This document shows, piece by piece, positions 1 through 13,230 of a stretch of 50,000 nt of DNA. Below the pieces are notes generated by a model. The model was not told the origin of the DNA and ran no database searches. It saw only the letters and a program-made list of their open reading frames with translations. The stretch is from positions 3,367,501-3,417,500 of the forward strand of contig JACVTC010000002.1 of the NCBI GenBank assembly GCA_016946835.1, read 5' to 3'. The stretch is from Neocallimastix lanati (nom. inval.). Taxonomy: Eukaryota > Neocallimastigomycota > Neocallimastigomycetes > Neocallimastigales > Neocallimastigaceae. The translations under genes were made by a program, and so were the position numbers. The first letter of the stretch is position 1; every line of letters starts with the position of its first letter.

Positions 1-930
1 ACCAGTTAGATGTGTATTTTGGCCAAATTGTACAAAACCAGATTGTAAATTTTGGCATCCTAAAGAAATATGCAAAAAATTTCCTAATTGCCCAGATAAT
101 GATAAATGCTTATATATCCATCCACAAGTATCTACAACAACTGTTTTCTCGAAATTTAATCCATATATGTCTTATTCTTCAGTAGCTTCTATTGCTATTC
201 CGTGTAAATATGGTATACATTGTACCAAAATTAACTGTCCATATTTTCATTCTAATCAAGTGATTATGCCAGGAGTTGATCTTACAAAATTTGAAGATAC
301 TCGATCTCTTATTCTTTGTCATTATTACCCAAATTGCTTAAATGCTAATTGTCCATTTTATCATCCTCCAAATCCAGCTAAAACAGGTAAAGGAAATGCG
401 GAAGAAACTACTAATAATAATGAGACGACTAATATATCTTCAACAGAAAATATTGTAAAACTAATCCCAAACTTTTCTGCAGTATATGATATTACTAAAT
501 CGAAAATTCCTGTAAGTTTACAGTTATCTATATATATTTATAGTCTTAAGTAATTAATTAATCAATTATTATTAATATTGCTATCTTTTATTATGTTATT
601 TCGTAATAGTGTCGTTATGAACCTAATTGTAATAGACCAAATTGTCCATATTTACATACTCTAAATAGTCAAGTAAACGCTAATAAACATATTAGTGAAA
701 GAGGATTTGCACTCGATGTTGAAACGGAGAAAGTATTACCAAATAAAGAGATTAATAAAGATAATGTAAAACTATCGAATAATATTATTAGCAATATAAA
801 TTCATTTCAAAATGAATCAAATTTTGAAACAACTGAAAATGTTGATATTCCAAGTGAAACAATAGATAATGCTGTTGATAATTTAAATGATCAAGTTGAA
901 TTAGAATCATTCACAAAGGATGATTCATAA
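1..930 (+). CDS. CCCH zinc-finger poly(A)-RNA-binding protein, Nab2/ZC3H14-like (5' end missing)
   Basis: Partial gene. The open frame enters from the left edge (first full codon at base 2). Exon 2-511 joins exon 610-930 in phase 0 across a 98-bp GT-AG intron, and the stop is TAA at 928-930. Five cysteine-histidine fingers follow each other, all close to CX5CX4-6CX3H; examples are CKYGIHCTKINCPYFH, CHYYPNCLNANCPFYH and, after the intron, CRYEPNCNRPNCPYLH. This spacing and tandem arrangement is typical of Nab2/ZC3H14, nuclear proteins that bind poly(A) tails and link polyadenylation to mRNA export. The tail of about 90 residues after finger five is acidic and low-complexity. The splice keeps the fifth finger in frame, which supports the intron. 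The N-terminal region lies outside the window, so the family call rests on the fingers alone. Confidence 0.78.
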
Positions 931-1172
931 AATAATTTATATGACAAATCAATTTTGAATAATATAAACTAATTAATTTAATATTTATTTTATTTAATAT
1001 TTATTTTTTATTAACTCAATATCTTTATTTATTTATCTTATTTTATTTTATTTTATTTAATTTTTTTTATTTTTTTTATTTTATTTTATTTAATTTTATT
1101 TTATTTTAATATATAATATTACTTTTATCAAAGATAAATGATTAAAATATATAATATTATATTTAAATAATT

Positions 1173-1205
<33 letters not shown>

Positions 1206-1776
1206 AATATTAAAAAAATACAATTAATAAAGCTATGAAATATATTTTTATATATTATTTACAGATGTTAATTGAATAATCTAAATAAATAATAATTTTA
1301 TTATCATTAATTTGATTATTATTCATTTACTTATATTTTTATTAAACTATTGGATAAATATATGAAAAAGTTTATATGTCTTAATTATTATATAAATATT
1401 AATTTGTATTTTAATATTACAAAATAAAGTACAATTTTCAAAATAAGATCTTCAAGGGCCAAAAATTAAAAAAAAAAAAAAAATTATATATATATATTAA
1501 AATTTTAATTTGTAAAATTTATATTAATTTTATTTTATTTTATTTCTTTTATTTATTTTGTATTATATTTTTTTATTCTAATATTTTTTTTACAAAAGTA
1601 ATTTTTCATAGTACATTTGAAAAATTTGTTTAATTATTGAAAATATAAATATATATAAATATTCACTGAAAATTCTGAAATGGAAAATAATACAAATTTT
1701 AAATGTATTAAAATATAAATAATTTTATTTATTTTATTTAAAATTTATAAAGTGTTAATAAATAAATACTTTCAAT
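931..1776. other. AT-rich intergenic region
   Basis: About 850 bases of A/T homopolymers and TTTTA/TTTAT runs between the zinc-finger gene and the Bir1-like gene. I see no coding segment. It should hold the 3' UTR of the first gene and the promoter of the second, but no specific site can be pointed to. Confidence 0.7.
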
Positions 1777-2409
1777 ATGGATGAAATGCATATTTTTCAA
1801 CATAGACTAAATTCATTTGGAAAAAGAGGTTGCAATTGGCCCCATAAACATTTTAAGGCAACTGCATTAAGGGTATTATTATAATTATTACTTTTTTCTA
1901 ATATATATATATAATAAATTTTTTTAGTTTATTTTTAGATATAAATTTGCATTTTTTTTTTTTTTTTTTTTAGTTATTTTCTAAATTTGGATTTTAATTA
2001 ATAAAAATTAAATCAAATTATTCAAATAATTATACAATATACAATAACAATATATATATTACTATATATTAATATACAATATCTTATATAAAGCTTGCAC
2101 AAGTTGGATTTTATTATGATTCAAAAGGATTATATAATGATAAAGTATCATGTTATCTATGTAAATGTTCATATCATGGATGGAAAAAAGATGATATACC
2201 AATGGAAATTCATAAAAAGACTTCACCACAATGTCCTTTAGTAGAAATTTTAGATTATAGTAAAGAATGGGTTAGAAATCCAACTGAAGATCAGACTTAC
2301 GAACCGATATCTTCTCATTTATTAAAATCAAGAATAGAAACATATAGTAATTGGTGGCCACATACTTATCCAAATATTACACCGGAAAGAGTAATTATTT
2401 TATATACTT

Positions 2410-2452
<43 letters not shown>

Positions 2453-4920
2453 CAAAATAATAATTTTAAATAATTTAAATTATTTATAGATGGCAGAAGC
2501 AGGATTTTACTATTCACCTGATATTGAATTGGAAGATAAAGTGGAATGTGCTTATTGTAAAGCTAAATTTGGAAATTGGACACATAACGATAATCCTAGG
2601 TAGATATATAATTATGTTTTTAAATTAATTAAATTATGAAAATAATTATAATATATATATATATATATAATATAATAATTAAATGAATAAAAATATTATT
2701 AATATTAAATAATTGATAATGCCTATTGTTATTATCATTTGAAGAAGTAAACATTTTAGGTTTAACGAAAAATGTCCTTTTTTCTGTGTAGCTAAATTAA
2801 AAAGAAGAAGATTAAAAAAAAAAGATAATGAATCCAAAAAAAACAAAAAAAACAGAAAAGATGATGAATTAACAGATAATTCTTCTAATAAAAGCATAGA
2901 AAAAAATAATAAAAAAAAAAAAGGTAAAATTTTTATATTAATTGATTTTTTTTTTTTTTTTTATTTTTTTTTTTTTTTATATTGCATTCTTATTTTAAAA
3001 ATAAAATTATTGATATATATTAATTGGATTAATGTTATTTTTATTTTTTTTTATGAAGCTGATATGGAGATTGATGATAGTAATAAAAAAAATGATAATG
3101 ATAATAACATTAGTAAAGTTAAAATTAAAAAAACATATAATACAAGATATGCAACCAGAGAAATTAAAAAAGTTGATTATGTCGAAAAAGATTCAGATGA
3201 CGAATTATTTTATTCAACTTCAACTGATGAAAGTGAAAAAGATGAAGAAAATGAAGAAAAAGAAAGAGATGAAGAAAATGAAGTAGAAGGAAAAAAAGAA
3301 GGAGAAAATAAAGATGAAGAAGAAGAGGAAGAAGATGATGATAAATATGTTGATGAAATGGAAGATGATTCTATATTGATCGATGATAACGTTGAGACTT
3401 TAAAAAAGGGAAATAATAAAGAAAAGGAAGATTCTAATTATGAAAAAGACCATATATTAGAAAATAATACTGAAGAAAATGAATCAATTATAAACAAAGA
3501 AAATAAAAAGTCCGAAGAAGTAGTTGAAGAAGTCAAAACAAAAAAAAAAAATATAAAAATTTATGGGAAAGAAGGTAGTGATAATGATGAATATATAAAT
3601 AGTATTGATTCAGACTTTTCTTCAACTTCATATGAGGAAATGTTGATAAAAAAAGAATCTACCAAAAAAAAGAAGCCAAAGAGAAAATATAAGAAAAGAA
3701 AAAAGTCATTATCAATAAATGATCCCGATGAATCAATACTTGTGGACGATGAATTGGATTCAGAGGAAGAAGAATTACGTAATAAAGAAATCAAAAGACT
3801 CTTTTCAACTGATAATTATTTAGGTCCATTACCAAAAATTAAATCAAAAAATGTTATTAAAGAAGAAAAAAAACTATATGAGGAGATGGTAAAACAAGCA
3901 GAAGAAAATAGTTCAGAACCAGAATTTGATATTAAAAATACTGATCCCGAATTTGTATCTGTTACATCCATATTAAAAAAAAGGAAAAAGGAAAATTTCT
4001 ATGAGTTTGATTTAAATCCAAAGCGTATCTCATTAGGTGATAAACAAACCTCAATAAATTCACCTGAAAATAATCAAAAAATTAATGATAAAAATGAAAA
4101 TAATAATAATAATCATGCCAGTAGAGATAATGATGATGATAATAATGAAAAAGTTGAAAAGAATGACAAGAATAATTTAATTGGAGAGAATGGTGCTGTT
4201 AAAACTATTAGCAATAAAATTAACCAATATCTGTTAAAAACACCAATAACTATTCAAAAAATTAAAAAAGAAAAGGATTTCACTATTGTTAAGGTTTTAA
4301 ATACTATCAATCAATCAACGAAATATTCTAAAAATTTATTAGAAACTATTTCAAAACAACAAATTGAAGATGCATTTAAAAATACACCAATAAAATTAAT
4401 AGACAATAATCAAAATTACATGACAAATACTCCTTTAAATTTTTCTGAAGAAGATATTCATTCAAATAATGTATTTATGATTGATGATGAAAATAATTTA
4501 GAAATTTTAAAAGAAAAGATTATAGAAATTTTAATAGAAAATAGTAAGAATGCAAATGAAGAAATTAATGAAAATAATGAAAATAATGAAAATAATGAAA
4601 ATGATGAAATTAATGAATATAATGAAAATAACCATAAAAATGAAATTAATGAAAATAATGAAAATGATGAAATTAATGAAAATAATGAATATAATGATAA
4701 CAGTATGGGCAATAATAAAAATGATACAATGGACATTGATGAAGAATATTTAAATTCGGATGATAATCAACCTGAAATTATAGAAACATTAGATGAAAAA
4801 AGAAAAAATAGTATGTGTTTAAAATTAAAGCATATATATAAATATAAATATAAATATAAATATATATATATTATTCTACTATTACTATTATTTGATTAAA
4901 TATATATACATTTTAATAAA

Positions 4921-4951
<31 letters not shown>

Positions 4952-6799
4952 CTAATTATATTATGTTTATATATTTATTTATTATTTATATATAGAAAAT
5001 AATAATATTGAAAATGATAGAAATAAAAAAGAAAGTGATGAAGAAAATAAAAGTATCTTACATATTAAAGAAGAAATAAGTAAATTGAAAATTTCACCAT
5101 TAAAACAAGACAATGAGTTAAATTCAAATAATAAGGAAAAAGAAAATTGTTATATATTTTCAGATACAGAAAACAAAAATAATTATGAAGAAATAGAAGA
5201 AAGTTTGAAGTATGAAAAAACAACTGATAAAAAGAGAAAAGAATTTTATGAGATAAAATCTAGTGATAAAAAAATCTTAAAAGAGCTATCGTTTTCTATT
5301 ACTACACCTGAACCAAATTCACCACCAAAAATTAATTCATCATTAAGTAAATTTGGTAATAAAACATTTAAAACCCCACTATCTTCTCAAGTTAAAAATT
5401 TCTTGTCAAGTGATATCTTAATAGAAGAAACAATAGATGCTTTATTATCAACACCAACACCGTTACCATTAAGTTTAGGACCAAAATCACATTTCAAAAA
5501 TGATAAAGAATTGTTAAAGAAAAGTAAATATATCATAAATATGAATAAAATAATTTTAAATATATATATATATATTATTTAATTTATTTATTTTTCTCTA
5601 CTTATCTTTATAATATTATTAGTATTTAATTAACTTTTAATAAACTATAATAATTATATATATATTATCAGTATTTTTATTTAAATTTATTTTATTTTTA
5701 TTTTTATTTTTATTTTTATATTTGTATTTGTTTTATTTATTATATTATTTAATTATTATTTTATTTTTTTAATATTTTAAACATATATTTTTTATTTTTT
5801 AATTAAATAATTGATTGATTAATTTATTGCTATTTTTATTTTTATTTATTTTTTTTTATCAAAAATTGCTTATAATAATTTATATTAGCTATCTTAGAAG
5901 AAAATAAAATGTCATTAAAGAAATTAAAAAAGTCTTATCAATCAAATCCTAAATTAGATACAAAGAAAAAAGAAACCAATAATTCAAATATTAGTGATAA
6001 CACTAAATTTAATAAAAATTTAACTAATACTGCTAAAAGTAATGACGAGAATATATCTATTTTATCATATGATGATAATAATTTAAGTTTTATGTTTAAA
6101 AATGATGATAGCATTGTTATTCGTTCAAAACAAAAAGCAGATGACAATTTGGAAAGAATAGTCGGTTCAATTAATAAATTAAAAGAAACTATTGACACTG
6201 TAAATGATAGTTCAATGATTTTGGATGAATATAAGCCTAAAAAGAATTTTAAATCAACAGATAGCCTTCAAAAAGATATTAAAGAATATGAAGATATAAA
6301 TGATAATGAACATCAAGGACTGAACAATGATGATAATGATGAAAATATTAATAATAATACAGATAAAAAAGCAAATAAAAGTTTTGTATTGTCATCATCA
6401 TTCAAAAATTCAGTTAATGAAGAAGAAATACTTGATAATTACTTTAATTATTTAACGACCACACCAAGTAATGTTAAAAATAAAAAAAATTCAATAAATA
6501 TAAAAAAAGAAGAAAATAATGAAATTCTTTCTATGACAGTTGGTCAATATCTTGAAAAAATTAATCAAGATATTGCAGAAAAACTGAAAATTGAAGGAGA
6601 AAAGAAAATCTATGGTTATTATCAACAACTTTTTAGTATAGAAGATCTTTATATTCAATATTTAGATAAAATGGTAGATCAATTACAAGAATATCCAAAA
6701 GATAAAAAAATTTTAGAAAGTCAAACAAAACTAATGAAAAATAACCTTAATAATGATAGAAAAAATATAAAAATGAAAATTGATACCGATTCCATCTAA
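1777..6799 (+). CDS. Bir1/survivin-like chromosomal passenger protein with two BIR domains
   Basis: Seven exons, all GT-AG and in phase: 1777-1872, 2094-2390, 2490-2599, 2745-2923, 3059-4810, 4996-5523, 5889-6799, predicting 1290 residues. BIR 1 has zinc ligands C52, C55, H72, C79 (CX2CX16HX6C) and the FYYD and W-x4-P framework. BIR 2 has C151, C154, H171, C178 with the same spacing, provided the acceptor at 2744 is used. The remainder is long, lysine/glutamate/asparagine-rich and disordered, with an ENNEN-type repeat near 4555-4690. A more ordered C-terminal segment begins near MTVGQYLEKI at about 6535. Known family: fungal Bir1 (about 950-1000 residues in yeasts) carries N-terminal BIR repeats and acts with Aurora kinase and INCENP at centromeres and spindle. 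The large size here comes from low-complexity insertions. Identity as a Bir1-type protein is firm from the BIRs; its partners are inferred. Confidence 0.85.
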
Positions 6800-7795
6800 A
6801 CCACATCAGCAAAACTTAAGAATATATTGTCATAATGTTAATCATATCTATTTTTTTTTTTTTAAAAAAAATTATATATATATATCTATTTATTTAATAA
6901 TAATATATTATTATATTATAGTATTTTATAATTATTTATTTTATTTTATTTTATTTTAATTATTTTATTTTATTTTATTTTATTTTCTATTTTTATTTTA
7001 ATTTTTATAATTTATTGTTTTTATTTTTAGTATATATATTTATTATTTAAAATTTTAAAAATAAGATTTTTTTAGACAAATATATAATTTATTATATCTA
7101 ATATATTTAAATTTATTTAAATTATTTTTTTTTAATATTATTAATTTTTTAATTTTATTCATTCATTTATATCAATCTTTTTTGATTTTTCAAAAGGTAA
7201 AATACATTTTTTCAGTTTTATTATGATTTTAAAGTTATTACTATTTCTGTAAGATATAAAAATATTAATATAAAAAAATAAACATATAATAAAATAGCTA
7301 TTTTACAATTTTTTTATTTTTTTATTAATTATAGCATAAATAATTTAAACTAAAATTAATAGATAATTTATTTGAATAATTACATATTATTATGATTTTT
7401 AAATAATAATAAATTAATAAATATAAAAATAAAAAAATTATGTATTTATAAAACTTCTAATAGAAAATTTTTATTCTTTAGTGTCAAAAACTTCATACAT
7501 TCTTTATTATATATATATTAAAAGTAAAAAGATTTATTAAATTTTTTATATATAATTTTATAGATATATTTTTTATAAAAATCTAATAATTTATATAAAT
7601 ATTTTATTTAAATATTTTATTTTATATTTTACTTAATATTTTATTTATTATTATATTTTTTATTTTATTAAATCTTAATTTCTAATTTCACATAATATAT
7701 AATAAAATAATTAATTTGAAAATTAGTATTAAATTATGCTTTATTAGATAATATCTAATAAAATATTTATTGTAAACGTTGATATTTGTATCGCC

Positions 7796-7890
<95 letters not shown>

Positions 7891-8611
7891 TAATTTAATT
7901 CTAATAGAAATTAATTTTAAAGTTTACCCATAAAATTAATGGAATTTTCATTATGAACTTATTTAATGTTTAAATTTTCACTATAATAAGTATTGCATAA
8001 ATAAATTTCAAATTATTTGATATCAAAAAAAAAAAAAATAAAATAAATATATATATAAACGTATGTATTTGATTCAACTTTAGTATTCGAAATTTATCTA
8101 TTTTATAAAAAACAAAATATAACAACACTTTGAGGTAATATTGACAAGATATGTATAGAAGACGAAGTTTTAGTTATTATAATACTTTAATTTATTATAT
8201 TTCTGATTTTTTTGTAGTATAATACATATTTTTAATTAAATTATTTAAAATTTTTTTTAATACATTTTAAATATAAATTTAGAGATACATTTACATAATT
8301 AAAATATGTAAATGTATCAAGTATCAATAGAATCTTTATTATTATAATTATTATTAATAATTTAAATTAAACAATATATATTATTAATAATATTTTTATA
8401 TTTCAATTAAAGTTTCCCCTCCATAAATAATTATTAATTTATCATATCAACATATTTTAAAAGTGATAAGATACATCGAACAGTTTATTATATTTTTCTT
8501 TAAAATAGTTTTTAATAGAGGAAACATAATTACTTAATTTTTATTTACTTTTAACAATGAATAAACAAGTTTTAATATTATTTATATTATTATTTATAAT
8601 TTTATGAATGT

Positions 8612-8642
<31 letters not shown>

Positions 8643-9023
8643 ATTTATAAAACATAATTCCATACTTTATTTTTTTTATAAAAAAAAAATATAAGCTTTT
8701 TACTAACATAATGTTTATTTATTTAATCATAATAAATTTATTTACATTAATAATTATTCATTCATTTGCTTATTAAATTGATTTAATAAATGTTTTTAGA
8801 TATCTATTTTTTTCTAATAAAAATTAAAATTAATAGAACCAATCATTGTTTTTGAATCTATTTTTTATATATATCTTGTGTTATTTTCATAATTTTAAAT
8901 TTTGCATATTTTTTGTTTTTTAATATTTAGAAAATATAATATTAAAAAAAAAATAAAGAAAGAAATTAATAATATTATATTTTATTAAATATATTATATT
9001 ATAAAAAGAAAATATTAGAAATA
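6800..9023. other. AT-rich intergenic region with TTA and TTTA microsatellites
   Basis: More than 2.2 kb without a supportable gene. It contains a TTA/ATT run at about 7800-7848 followed by a TTTA run to about 7890, and many short TTTTA runs. It must contain the aconitase promoter at its right end; no box stands out against the background. Confidence 0.65.
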
Positions 9024-12000
9024 ATGGGTGATTGTGAAGTAAGAATTATTTATTATGGAATTAATTTTTGAATTAAATATAATATAAAATACATTATGAT
9101 GATAATAATAACATTAAAAAAAATGAAATATTTAATTATTAAGAATATATGTATTGGATATAGCAAAATTAATAAATTGATAAATAAATAAATAAATATA
9201 TTAATTGTTATAATTTTTAATATTAGATTTTTAATTTATTATAGTTAAATTATATTTATTTAAATTAAATTAATAAAATATATATATATTATTAAACAAC
9301 TATTATGAATAAAAAATAACCTATATTTATTTATTTTTATTAAATTTTAATAAAATTTTCTTAAAAGAACTGTACTATGCAATGTAGTGGTGGTATGTGC
9401 ACCATGGTCCCAGTATCAAATGATAATGAACAGGAATTTACACCACAACCACCATCTATGACTGTTGTCCCACCATACGAAAAATTACAAAAAAATCTTG
9501 AAATTGTTAGACAAAATTTAAAGCGTCCATTAACTATGGCTGAAAAGTACATTTACTCTCACTTAGAAGATCCAAATCAAATTCCAGTTCGTGGTGAAAC
9601 CTACTTAAAATTGAAGCCAGGTATATAACAATATAAAATTGAAAATAATTAATAATATTTTTAAACAACTGAAATAGAATAAAAATTTTTAGAAAAAGAA
9701 AATTAAAAAAAAATATAAATATATAATAATAAATATATATATTTTTATTTTATAATTTTATAATTTTTAATAATTTTTACCATATTATTTAAATGAACAG
9801 ACCGTGTTGCTATGCAAGGTATTATACAAACAAAATATTTTAATAAACAAAAATAGTTTTAATCCAAATTTCGAATACTTTTTTTGTTAATTGATGTAAT
9901 ATAAATTAAATAAAATTTAGACGCTAGTGCTCAAATGGCTATTCTTCAATTTATGTTATCTGGTATGAAGACTACTGCTGTTCCAACTAGTATTCATTGT
10001 GATCACTTAATTCGTGGTCATAAGGGTGGTGATGCCGATGTTGCTACATCTATCGAAAATAATAGTGAAATTTTTGATTTCTTACACGATGCTGCTTCAA
10101 AGTACGGTATTAGTTTTTGGAAACCAGGTACTGGTATTATTCATCAAATTGTTTTAGAAAATTATGCCGCACCAGGTGGTTTAATGCTCGGAACTGGTAA
10201 AAATTTAAAATTTATAATAACAATTATAGTAATTATAATAATAAATAATATTTAAATAATATCGGTTTCATTATATTTATTTAATTTTATTATATATCAT
10301 TATATATTATATTATATTATATTTTATTTATTCTATTATCATATTACAATTATTATTTTCATTTTTTATGTAATTTATAAAACGTATTATTTAAATAAAT
10401 AAAACTTTATTTATTATTTAAAAAAATAATTTCTTGTTTTATCATTATTAAAATTTAATAGACAGTCATACACCAAACGCTGGTGGTTTAGGTATGATTG
10501 CTATTGGTGTCGGTGGTGCTGATGCTGTTGATGCTATGAGTGATATTGCTTGGGAATTAAAAGCTCCAAAAATTATTGGTGTTCATCTTACTGGTAAGTT
10601 GAATGGTTGGGCTGCTCCAAAAGATGTTATTTTAACTCTTTTAGGAAAGCTTACTGTTTCTGGTGGTACTGGTCATGTTATTGAATACTTTGGTCCAGGT
10701 TGTCAAACTTTATCTTGTACTGGTATGGCTACCATTTGTAATATGGGTGCCGAACTTGGTGCTACCACTTCTACCTTCCCATATTCACCAGCTATGGCAC
10801 GTTACTTAAGACTTACTAATAGAGGACATGTTGCTGACTTTGCTGATAAGATTGCTGATACTTTCCTTTGTGCTGATGAAGGTTGTCAATATGATAAGGT
10901 TATTGAACTTGATCTTTCTACTGTTGAACCACATATGAATGGTCCATTTACTCCAGATGCTGCCATTCCATTATCTAAAGCTAAGGAAATTGTTCCAGAA
11001 AAGGGATATACTGATGAAGTTAAGGTTTGCATGATTGGTAGTTGTACTAATAGTTCTTACGAAGATATGACTCGTGCTGCTTCTATTGTGAAGCAAGCTA
11101 AGGAACACGGTATTAAAACCACTAAGGCTGATTTCTTTATTGCTCCAGGTTCTGAACAAGTTAGAGCTACAATTACTAGAGATGGTGTAGCCTCAACCTT
11201 CGAATCTGTTGGTGGTCTTATTCTTGCTAATGCTTGTGGTCCATGTATTGGTCAATGGAACCGTGAAGATATTACCGAAGATCAACAAAACTCTATTCTT
11301 ACTTCTTTTAACCGTAACTTCCGTTCTCGTAACGATGGTTTCCCAAGTACTATGAACTTCTTAGCTTCTCCAGATATTGTTACTGCTATTGCTTTCGGTG
11401 GTAAGTTAACTTTCAACCCAGTTACTGACCCATTAATTGATGGTGATGGTAAACCATTCATGTTAGAACCACCACGTGGTTTCGATCTTCCAGAACGAGG
11501 ATTCAATGGTGGTCGTGCTATTTACCAACCTCCACCATATCGTCCAGACCCACAACCAGAAGTTGTCATTAAAGTTAATCCAAACTCTCAACGTTTAGAA
11601 CTTTTAGATCCATTCGCCCCATGGGATGGTAAGGAATTTGAAAACCTTAAGGTTTTAGTTAAAGTCAGAGGTAAGTGTACTACTGATCACATTAGTGCTG
11701 CTGGTAAATGGTTAAAGTACAAGGGTCACCTTTCCAACATTGCCACCAATACTTTAATGCGTGCTGTTAATGATTTCAATGGAGAAACTAATTCTGTTAT
11801 TAATGAACTTACCGGTAAATATGATACTATTCCAAATGTTGGTGCTGCATACAAAGAAGCTAATATTCCATGGATGATTATAACTGATACTAACTACGGT
11901 GAAGGTTCTGCTCGTGAACATGCTGCTATGCAACCAAGATACTTAGGTTGTAAGTTTATCGTTGCTAGATCATTTGCTAGAATTCATGAAACTAACTTAA

Positions 12001-12281
12001 AGAAGCAAGGTATTCTTCCAGCTACTTTCGCTAATCCAGATGATTATGATAAGATTAAAGAATGTGCTAGTGTTTCTACAAAGGGTGTTACTACTCTTGC
12101 TCCAGGTAGTAAATTAACTATGCATGTTGTTCAAAAGGATGGTTCTGAAATTGATATTCCATTAATCCACACTATGAGTGTTGACCAAATTGAATGGTTT
12201 AAAGCAGGTTCAGCCTTAAATATGATTGCTAATCTTCAAAAGAAAAAAGAAGAAGAAGCTAAAAAGAATACTCAATGGTAA
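9024..12281 (+). CDS. Aconitase (aconitate hydratase), mitochondrial class, without transit peptide
   Basis: Five exons with consistent phases: 9024-9038, 9368-9620, 9801-9818 (an 18-base micro-exon), 9921-10196, 10462-12281; 793 residues. It interconverts citrate and isocitrate through a [4Fe-4S] cluster. Cluster cysteines are C382 (in GSCTNSS), C446 and C449 (in ACGPCIG), and the late active-site loop GEGSAREHAA is present. The micro-exon completes the conserved DRVAMQD block and exon 5 opens with DSHTPNAGGLG, which fixes the splices. The start in the 15-base first exon gives a cysteine-rich N-terminus (C4, C7, C11, C16) and then the mature-type sequence; no arginine-rich amphipathic presequence exists. 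In the anaerobic fungus Piromyces, aconitase of mitochondrial ancestry has been reported to be cytosolic, which fits. The C-terminus is a short lysine/glutamate tail. Codon use is strongly biased to GGT, GCT and AAG, unlike its neighbours, suggesting high expression. Confidence 0.96.
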
Positions 12282-12868
12282 ATTTATTAAAAGAAATGAA
12301 AAAATGAAAAAAAAAAAAAAAAAGTATTCACTTATTATTGTAAGGATAAATAAGTTTTTTTTTTTTTTTTTTTCATCTTTCTTTTTCAATTTTTAAATAT
12401 GAAATAATAAGTAATGCCTTTTATATATATATATCTACATACATTGAACGAAATAATTTTTTTTAATCATAAAAAAACGTAATATAAAAAATAATAATAA
12501 TAAATTAACTGAAATTCGATATACTTATCACTTTTTAAAGAAAGAAAAATTAAAAATTAATTATTCAAAATCAAATAATTGAAATTAAATTCATCAATAT
12601 GAATTTAATTAAATATATTAATTAATAATAAAAAATATAAAAATTAATAAAAACATAAACAAACCAATTATTATAAATTAATTATTAATTAATTATATAT
12701 ATTAAAAAATAAAAAATAAAAAATATATTAAAAATATTAATATTAAAAAAAATTTTTTTTTTATTCATTTATGTATGATCAATTTTTATGAAGAATATAT
12801 TTGATTTTTTTAATATAATCTTTTTGAATTTAATATAATAAATATGGTTTTATAAATTTATTATTTTA
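12282..12868. other. AT-rich intergenic region downstream of aconitase
   Basis: Poly(A) and poly(T) runs at about 12305-12325 and 12355-12373 and A/T filler; no gene seen. Confidence 0.65.
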
Positions 12869-13230
12869 ATGATTGAAAAAAAAAAGTTCTTTATAAATAG
12901 TAGAAAAGAAGTGTATAATAATAATAATAGCATTAACAATAATGTTGTTAATAATAGTAATGTTACTGATAATGATAATAGAAATATAAATATTAGTGAT
13001 GCTAAAACTAATAGTAGCATTACTAATAATGTAGTGAATAGATCAATTGGAGATAATCGTGGTAATATTAGTATTTTCTGAATAATATGTAAATATATAT
13101 GTGAAGTAGTACCGATTATATAATCCTTCTTGGTGGAAGAGATACAGATACTATTGATTTAAATTATAAAAAAGAATAGGATTCAAAGCCTAATCAATTA
13201 GGAGGTGAGGTTCGTTGCATATGAACTTTT
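12869..13230 (+). mobile_element. Degraded retroelement fragment (asparagine-rich linker plus retropepsin-like remnant)
   Basis: An asparagine-rich frame (12869-13081) contains SSITNNVVNRS. It is matched by SIVTNNVVNS in the retroelement piece at 30395-30830. Beyond its stop the sequence continues as broken coding DNA (CEVVPII, SFLVEEIQILL) that aligns with the better-preserved copy at 43195-43500 (CDVGTEYI, SFLLEEMQTLL). In that copy the D-x-G-T and downstream GMDIL-x2-H resemble an LTR-retrotransposon aspartic protease. At least three in-frame stops make this a dead copy. The shared order across three loci is directly visible; the protease identity is inference. Confidence 0.5.

Noticed and set aside
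2757-2760. Acceptor TTTTAG at 2757-2759 as the main splice site of the Bir1 gene
   Set aside because: It keeps the frame but deletes the BIR zinc histidine; the upstream AG restores canonical spacing. Kept as a possible alternative in the findings.
4458-4736. Serine/leucine-rich frame on the - strand within the Bir1 gene
   Set aside because: Antisense shadow of the low-complexity Asn/Glu region.
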